A program made the translations under genes and the position numbers. Positions 5,774-8,187 of a stretch of DNA of 8,187 bases are shown here, piece after piece. The DNA comes from an uncultured Mycoplasmatota bacterium (GTDB lineage Bacteria; Bacillota_I; Bacilli_A; RF39; UBA660), in assembly GCA_947572405.1 (NCBI GenBank), contig CANPBV010000070.1, forward strand, positions 1-8,187. The letters are read 5' to 3'. Positions within the stretch are counted from its first letter, which is position 1. Each line of letters begins with the position of its first letter. The notes beneath the pieces were generated by a model that had not been told where the DNA came from, made no database searches, and saw only the letters and a program-made list of their open reading frames with translations.

Positions 5774-6355
5774 TTATTTATCAAAAAGTTCTTTTAAAAC
5801 TCTTGGATGGTACTGCTGGTGGTTTACCCTCTCAATTTTCTCTTTGGTGTGCCTGTCCGTTAATCCTTTAATCCCACCTAACAGAATCGCATTGATTTTT
5901 CGGGTTTCATTTTTATTTTTCCTTCTTCTGATCAACCTTTCCTGCATCATCTTATATAGCTGATATCCTTTTTGAGCATTTAGACTATAAAATTCTATAG
6001 CATGGTAAATATCTGTAATTTCTTTCTCAATCTCTAAATACTCCAACTCTAAAAATTCTTTTCTCTTGATAAGTAAATCAAAATTGATTTCCAAACAATC
6101 TACCAAATTATCAATGTCAAGCTCTGGAACTTCCATTTGTTTTCTTCTTGCTTCTACTGTGCTAATTACTCTCCATTCCTCAAGATTCTTTAACTCTGAA
6201 TCCAACTTTTCTAATACTCTTAATGCCATAGAATATCTAAATTTCACAGCATCTTGATAGTCATACACAAGAATATCTTTACTCTTAACTTTGTCAAATC
6301 CAATAAATCTATTACCTCCTGCAATGACATACCTGATAGACTTTTTTCTTTTCAT
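5774..6355 (-). CDS. Uncharacterised 193-aa protein, partner of DUF262
   Basis: I do not recognise the family. A Shine-Dalgarno AAAGGA lies roughly ten bases before the ATG, directly behind a perfect 10-bp hairpin. The N terminus is basic (MKRKKSIRYV), followed by two long charged helices likely to form coiled coil (33-62 and 80-125, with FLELEYLEIEKEI). A very basic segment, RLIRRRKNKNETRK (140-153), could bind nucleic acid. The C terminus (154-193) is a small mixed segment with HPRVLKELF. No enzyme motif is seen. It sits between the sigma-like gene and the DUF262 gene, 31 bp before the latter, so it is probably an operon partner; a DNA-binding or adaptor role would fit but is not shown. Confidence 0.75.
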   Translation of the reverse strand: MKRKKSIRYVIAGGNRFIGFDKVKSKDILVYDYQDAVKFRYSMALRVLEKLDSELKNLEEWRVISTVEARRKQMEVPELDIDNLVDCLEINFDLLIKRKEFLELEYLEIEKEITDIYHAIEFYSLNAQKGYQLYKMMQERLIRRRKNKNETRKINAILLGGIKGLTDRHTKEKIERVNHQQYHPRVLKELFDK

Positions 6356-6373
6356 AATGTTCTATCCTTTTCT

Positions 6374-6405
6374 CTATGGGCAGCTTTAAACTTGACTGCC
6401 CATAG
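6374..6405 (-). promoter_or_regulatory. Perfect hairpin in the intercistronic gap
   Basis: CTATGGGCAG (6374-6383) and CTGCCCATAG (6396-6405) form a perfect 10-bp stem with a 12-base loop, filling most of the 67-bp gap between two operon genes. No T run follows on either strand, so it is not a normal terminator. The Shine-Dalgarno of the next gene begins a few bases after the stem. It could protect or punctuate the mRNA or tune translation. Confidence 0.6.
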
Positions 6406-6422
6406 TATCCACTATTTAACGA

Positions 6423-7016
6423 TTATTCAACAAATATAATAGATCGTAATAGGCTTTTGATTTGTTTCAATTCTGAGAAATATATATATTTTTTTAATCC
6501 CATGTACCTGGAAATATCTTTATATGAAAAGCCTTGCAATTTTAAAAGCACAATATCCATTTGTTGCTCTGACAAGATAGAACGAATCTTTTCCATCAAT
6601 TTTCGATCTTCTTGAGTCTGAATTATAGTGTCTATGATATCCTCCCTAGAATCTGCAATGATATTGCTATAGCATCTGCTTCCTGTATTAGAATATCCAT
6701 CTGATATCACTGTATTTAAACTAATAGCTCCATGCTCTGCTGCCCGTTTTAAACGATTTTTTGCCCTTAGATCATTTTGTATTGCAGAAGACATTTTCTT
6801 ATATGCGATTGTTGAAAAGCGATATTGTTGTAAATCCTCTCTATTTAAGTATATCTGACATGCATGAAGATAAGCTTCAATAACTACTGTATAGTACTCT
6901 TCTACAGGATAATTCTTACAGTTAAGAAAATGATATACTAAATCATGATTTTTCTCAGCAAACTTCTGCTCCTCTCTAGTCAGCGGGCGAATCTTACTTT
7001 TTTCTTTTCGTTTCAT
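6423..7016 (-). CDS. Sigma-70-family-like regulator, 197 aa
   Basis: The start is firm: AAAGGAG seven bases before the ATG. The N-terminal half (11-90) has the shape of sigma region 2: PLTREEQKFAEKNHDLVYHF (11-30), then YYTVVIEAYLHACQIY (41-56), then YRFSTIAYKKMSSAIQNDLR (65-84), matching the 'FSTYA...I...I' pattern where core polymerase and the -10 element are bound. The C-terminal part resembles region 4: LSEQQMDIVLLKLQGFSYKDISRYMGL (148-174), a helix-turn-helix seen in sigma factors. Length suits a small mobile-element sigma factor. It is the second gene of an operon under XRE control and may direct polymerase to promoters of the element, or act in replication or transfer control. Specificity cannot be read from the sequence. 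Confidence 0.82.
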   Translation of the reverse strand: MKRKEKSKIRPLTREEQKFAEKNHDLVYHFLNCKNYPVEEYYTVVIEAYLHACQIYLNREDLQQYRFSTIAYKKMSSAIQNDLRAKNRLKRAAEHGAISLNTVISDGYSNTGSRCYSNIIADSREDIIDTIIQTQEDRKLMEKIRSILSEQQMDIVLLKLQGFSYKDISRYMGLKKYIYFSELKQIKSLLRSIIFVE

Positions 7017-7079
7017 ATTAAAGCTCCTTTAATGTTAGAGATAATCAGTTTCTTATTTCACTCATGAGTTAATGACTGT

Positions 7080-7098
7080 GGTGAAAATCGAATTCACC
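7080..7098. repeat. Short hairpin between the 55-aa and sigma genes
   Basis: GGTGAA (7080-7085) and TTCACC (7093-7098) form a perfect 6-bp stem with a seven-base loop in the 116-bp leader before the sigma-like gene. On the plus strand TTTT follows. Its effect is unknown. Confidence 0.3.
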
Positions 7099-7132
7099 TT
7101 TTAGCACCAGCCAGCCTAATAATAGATAGTTA

Positions 7133-7300
7133 TTATTGGGATTCCTTTTGACTTGTTTTATCGTTCTTTAGCTTGTCTTCATACCATGTTATTCCGCTTC
7201 CTTTGTAATTAGTTTTAGGCTGTAAGATAGCACTTTTCCCAATCCTCTGAACAACTTTTTCTTTGGTTTGTACTGCAAATTCATAAGTTTGTACATGCAT
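7133..7300 (-). CDS. Uncharacterised 55-aa protein, first gene of the operon
   Basis: A small gene on the minus strand starts at ATG 7300, with AAAGGAAG about seven bases upstream, and ends in a double TAA stop (7133-7135 and 7130-7132). The protein begins MHVQTYEFAVQTKEKVVQRI and continues through GKSAILQPKTNYKGSGITWY to a polar C terminus rich in Lys, Asp, Ser and Gln. The first half looks like a beta strand followed by a helix; there is no membrane segment or Cys cluster. Codon use and the good ribosome binding site argue that it is real. It lies between the XRE-A-controlled promoter and the sigma-like gene, so it is the first translated gene of that operon. I do not know its function; a small regulator or sigma-associated protein are options. 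Confidence 0.7.
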   Translation of the reverse strand: MHVQTYEFAVQTKEKVVQRIGKSAILQPKTNYKGSGITWYEDKLKNDKTSQKESQ

Positions 7301-7320
7301 TGCTTTACTTCCTTTCTCCT

Positions 7321-7421
7321 TTAATTATGAAATCTATCTTCTAAGTAATCTGGTAGAATATTTATTTTTATTAAGTTTTTTTAATTCTTCTATCCAACTA
7401 TTGCATTTTTTTGGCTATTAT
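7321..7421 (-). pseudogene. Relic of a small zipper-like gene in the operon leader
   Basis: The minus strand aligns with the start of the zipper gene at 7930-8028. That gene has AAAGAGGAGG...CATGATAGCC, where this one has AAAAAGGACG...CATAATAGCC. The ribosome site is weakened, the start ATG has become ATA, and the frame stops after seven codons. A one-base slip in an A7 run gives a continuation (SWIEELKKLNKNKYSTRLLRR), and another frame ends in ILPDYLEDRFHN. This looks like a decayed counterpart of the zipper gene in the first module. The similarity beyond the first 30 bp is weak. Confidence 0.4.
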
Positions 7422-7458
7422 GGTTTTTTCGTCCTTTTTGTGATATAATAAAATATTA
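7413..7458. repeat. Duplicated control block, copy A (copy B at 8020-8064)
   Basis: These 46 bp match 8020-8064 with about ten differences and one gap. The conserved core contains GGCTAT, TTTTTGTGATATAATAAAA-like sequence and ATTA. It spans the start of a leftward small gene and a rightward extended -10 promoter, showing that the two regulatory modules are paralogous. Confidence 0.6.
7441..7449 (+). promoter_or_regulatory. Extended -10 promoter for XRE-A
   Basis: TGATATAAT combines an extended TG and a perfect TATAAT. There is no good -35. A transcript from about 7456 would carry both operators in its leader. The same nonamer occurs at 8047-8055 in the paralogous module. Confidence 0.5.
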
Positions 7459-7476
7459 ACACTATTTCATGTAATA

Positions 7477-7491
7477 GGGACAAAATGTTCC
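7477..7491. promoter_or_regulatory. Operator A2
   Basis: GGGACAAAATGTTCC is a dyad of the form GGNACA-N3-TGTNCC. With flanks, 7477-7493 is the exact inverted copy of 7509-7525. It covers about +5 to +19 of the leftward transcript. It is a likely binding site of the adjacent XRE repressor. Confidence 0.7.
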
Positions 7492-7502
7492 TATTGCTAT
7501 TT

Positions 7503-7531
7503 ATTATATAGGAACATTTTGTCCCTGTCAA
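7503..7531 (-). promoter_or_regulatory. Leftward operon promoter, perfect consensus
   Basis: Minus strand TTGACA (7526-7531), exactly 17 bp, TATAAT (7503-7508). The start would be near 7496, with a leader of about 195 nt before the 55-aa gene. The spacer holds operator A1, so a bound repressor should exclude RNA polymerase. A promoter this strong implies tight repression. Confidence 0.85.
7511..7525. promoter_or_regulatory. Operator A1, inside the promoter spacer
   Basis: GGAACATTTTGTCCC is the same dyad as A2 in opposite orientation, centred 34 bp away. It lies wholly between the -35 and -10 boxes of the leftward promoter. Confidence 0.75.
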
Positions 7532-7549
7532 TATATTTAAGGAGGATAT

Positions 7550-7777
7550 ATGAATTTTTCAAAAAAACTAAAAGAGTTACGTCTTATGTTAGGTTGTACT
7601 CAAGCACAAATGGCCAACTTATTAGGCATTACTGTACGTGGATATAGAAATTATGAATTAGGTGCAAGAGAGCCTGAATTATCTATCTTAATTCAACTAG
7701 CAGATTACTTTAAAGTTTCTCTTGATGAATTAGTCGGGAGAGACTTTCCTAAGGATTCTTTGATGGATTCCAAATAG
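7550..7777 (+). CDS. XRE-family repressor (XRE-A), 75 aa
   Basis: This is a compact Cro/C1-type DNA-binding protein consisting of little more than one helix-turn-helix domain. KKLKELRLMLGCTQAQMANL (5-24) contains helices 1 and 2, TVRGYRNYELG (28-38) is the recognition helix region, and PELSILIQLADYFKVSLDEL (42-61) is the usual helix 4-5 segment. The last 12 residues are polar. AAGGAGG stands four bases before the ATG. The gene is divergent from the sigma/DUF262 operon and its start is 19 bp from that promoter's -35 box, so it is the obvious repressor of operators A1 and A2, and may regulate itself. Its 3' end overlaps the convergent XRE gene by 48 bp. Confidence 0.92.
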   Translation: MNFSKKLKELRLMLGCTQAQMANLLGITVRGYRNYELGAREPELSILIQLADYFKVSLDELVGRDFPKDSLMDSK

Positions 7778-7927
7778 TTCTTCCAGAGAATCCCATATTT
7801 CAAAATCTCCTCCACGCGCCCCCGACTCAATAAAGCGATAATATCTCTCACTGATTCCTAAATACTCAGCAACCTCTTTCTGAGTCATGCCCGCCCTCTG
7901 GCGGGCTTCCTTCAAGTTCTTCCTCAT
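7730..7927 (-). CDS. XRE-family regulator, 65 aa
   Basis: A single-domain helix-turn-helix protein: NLKEARQRAGMTQKEVAEYL (4-23), ISERYYRFIESGARGG (25-40) with the recognition helix, then EIWDSLEELFGIHQRILRK (43-61). This layout (a WD.LE.LF segment after the helix-turn-helix) marks a different XRE subfamily from XRE-A. Translation is coupled to the zipper gene: its ATG follows that stop by two bases, and its ribosome site (AAAGGTG) lies in the upstream gene's end. The region is visibly more GC-rich (about 50 percent over 7801-7920) than XRE-A. It is convergent with XRE-A, overlapping it by 48 bp, and no minus-strand terminator is seen after it. It may bind the module B operators or antagonise XRE-A; neither is shown. 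Confidence 0.88.
   Translation of the reverse strand: MRKNLKEARQRAGMTQKEVAEYLGISERYYRFIESGARGGDFEIWDSLEELFGIHQRILRKVSPD
7889..7906 (+). terminator. GC-rich hairpin inside the 65-aa XRE gene
   Basis: GCCCGCC (7889-7895), CTCT loop, GGCGGGC (7900-7906), a perfect 7-bp stem followed on plus by TTCCTT. It could end the XRE-A transcript about 110 bp past its stop, although the T tract is poor. It also lies over codons 8-13 of the minus-strand gene. Confidence 0.3.
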
Positions 7928-7929
7928 TA

Positions 7930-8028
7930 CTACACCTTTCTACTTTTGCATATTTCCAGTAGCTCCTGCACCTGCTTCTTTAAAACAGTGTTCTCCTGTT
8001 CCAGCTTCTCTACTTTTTCGGCTATCAT
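7930..8028 (-). CDS. 32-aa leucine-zipper peptide
   Basis: A very short gene with an excellent ribosome site (GAGGAGG at plus 8036-8042, seven bases before the ATG). The peptide starts MIAEKVEKLEQENTVLKKQV and ends in a basic tail (CKSRKV). It is almost pure coiled coil: d-position leucines at 9, 16 and 23, and a-position residues Val6, Asn13, Val20 and Cys27. A central a-position Asn is what specifies parallel dimers in GCN4. There is no DNA-binding domain, so it could dimerise with itself or dock onto another protein. It is the first gene of the module B leftward operon and is translationally coupled to the 65-aa XRE protein, a natural candidate partner. A degenerate counterpart appears at 7321-7421. 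Confidence 0.75.
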   Translation of the reverse strand: MIAEKVEKLEQENTVLKKQVQELLEICKSRKV

Positions 8029-8064
8029 GACTTTTCCTCCTCTTTGTGATATAATAAAACATTA
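8020..8064. repeat. Duplicated control block, copy B
   Basis: This is the paralogue of 7413-7458. Here the leftward small gene keeps its GAGGAGG site and ATG, whereas copy A has lost both. Confidence 0.6.
8047..8055 (+). promoter_or_regulatory. Extended -10 promoter for the right-edge gene
   Basis: TGATATAAT is identical to the nonamer at 7441-7449, in the same position relative to its operators and rightward gene. Confidence 0.5.
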
Positions 8065-8076
8065 CTATATCTGAAA

Positions 8077-8131
8077 TATTATAACGTCCGTTTCGGTCGC
8101 TATATTTGTATTATAACGTCCGTTTCGGTCG
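8077..8131. promoter_or_regulatory. Operators B1 and B2 in a 23-bp direct repeat
   Basis: Two perfect 23-bp direct repeats at 8077-8099 and 8109-8131, 32 bp apart, each contain a TATTATAA segment and the dyad CGTCCGTTTCGGTCG (8085-8099 and 8117-8131), of the form CGNCCG-N3-CGGNCG. The format (6-bp half-sites, 3-bp spacer, unmatched third base) is the same as in operators A1 and A2, but the half-site sequence is different. Confidence 0.75.
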
Positions 8132-8138
8132 TTGTCAA
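8110..8138 (-). promoter_or_regulatory. Leftward promoter of the zipper/XRE operon, perfect consensus
   Basis: Minus strand TTGACA (8133-8138), exactly 17 bp, TATAAT (8110-8115), start near 8103. The spacer contains one operator copy (8117-8131); the second (8085-8099) lies just downstream of the start. This is the same geometry as the promoter at 7503-7531. Confidence 0.85.
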
Positions 8139-8156
8139 TCTCTTTTGGAGGATATT

Positions 8157-8187
8157 ATGAACAAATTAACAAACAATCTAAAGTATT
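8157..8187 (+). CDS. Start of a rightward gene, probably an XRE repressor (partial)
   Basis: Ten codons are visible, MNKLTNNLKY, after a GGAGG five bases upstream. Position (divergent from the zipper/XRE operon, next to its operators) mirrors XRE-A, and an N terminus with NLKYL-like sequence is common in XRE proteins. The identification is by analogy because the domain lies beyond the edge. Confidence 0.5.
   Translation, partial: MNKLTNNLKY

Noticed and set aside
5743..5784. Longer N terminus for the DUF262 protein
   Set aside because: The ATG at 5784 would overlap the upstream gene and lacks a ribosome site; GGAGG lies seven bases before the ATG at 5742, and family similarity starts after it.
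7511..7525. LexA/SOS box, from GAAC...GTCC in the operator
   Set aside because: The Firmicute LexA box needs GAAC and GTTC four bases apart. Here the spacing is five and the second half is GTCC; the exact repeat at 7477-7491 beside an XRE gene fits an XRE operator better.

Overview
The window looks like an accessory (mobile-element or genomic-island) stretch from a low-GC Firmicute, most likely a clostridial or Lachnospiraceae-type bacterium. This is inferred from strong AT bias, AGGAGG-type ribosome binding sites, consensus TTGACA/TATAAT promoters, and the gene families present: a small serine recombinase, several XRE regulators, a sigma-70-like factor, a DUF262 protein and type I toxin-like peptides. 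No rRNA, tRNA, CRISPR array or complete insertion sequence is visible.

Left part (1-4260). The window opens inside the 3' end of a small hydrophobic-peptide gene that has a convergent antisense-RNA promoter and terminator. Then come an unrecognised 328-residue protein on the minus strand with a faint nuclease-like motif pattern, about 860 bp of very AT-rich DNA without a convincing gene, and a minus-strand run of a small serine recombinase and two unrecognised helical proteins. Upstream of the recombinase gene are direct and inverted repeats that could be its recombination site.

Middle (4233-4566). There is a complete type I toxin-antitoxin-like locus: an extended -10 promoter, a 5' hairpin masking the ribosome binding site, a 26-residue membrane peptide, a terminator, and a convergent antisense RNA with a TTGCAA-N17-TATAAT promoter. 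The partial copy at the left edge has the same antisense promoter format.

Right part (4651-8187). A leftward operon encodes, in transcription order, a 55-residue protein, a sigma-70-family-like protein, an unknown 193-residue protein and a DUF262 (GmrSD/SspE-type) protein. Its promoter is a perfect TTGACA-N17-TATAAT whose spacer holds a 15-bp dyad operator, with a second copy of the operator just downstream of the start site. A divergent XRE gene lies next to it. About 600 bp to the right the same layout recurs as a paralogous module with a different operator sequence. Its leftward operon encodes a 32-residue leucine-zipper peptide and a 65-residue XRE protein, and its rightward gene runs off the window. 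The leftward transcript of this second module would run antisense through the first module's XRE gene, which suggests a two-tier switch controlling the sigma/DUF262 operon. That switch and its cargo are the strongest candidate here for something undescribed. The architecture is read directly from the sequence; the functions are inference.
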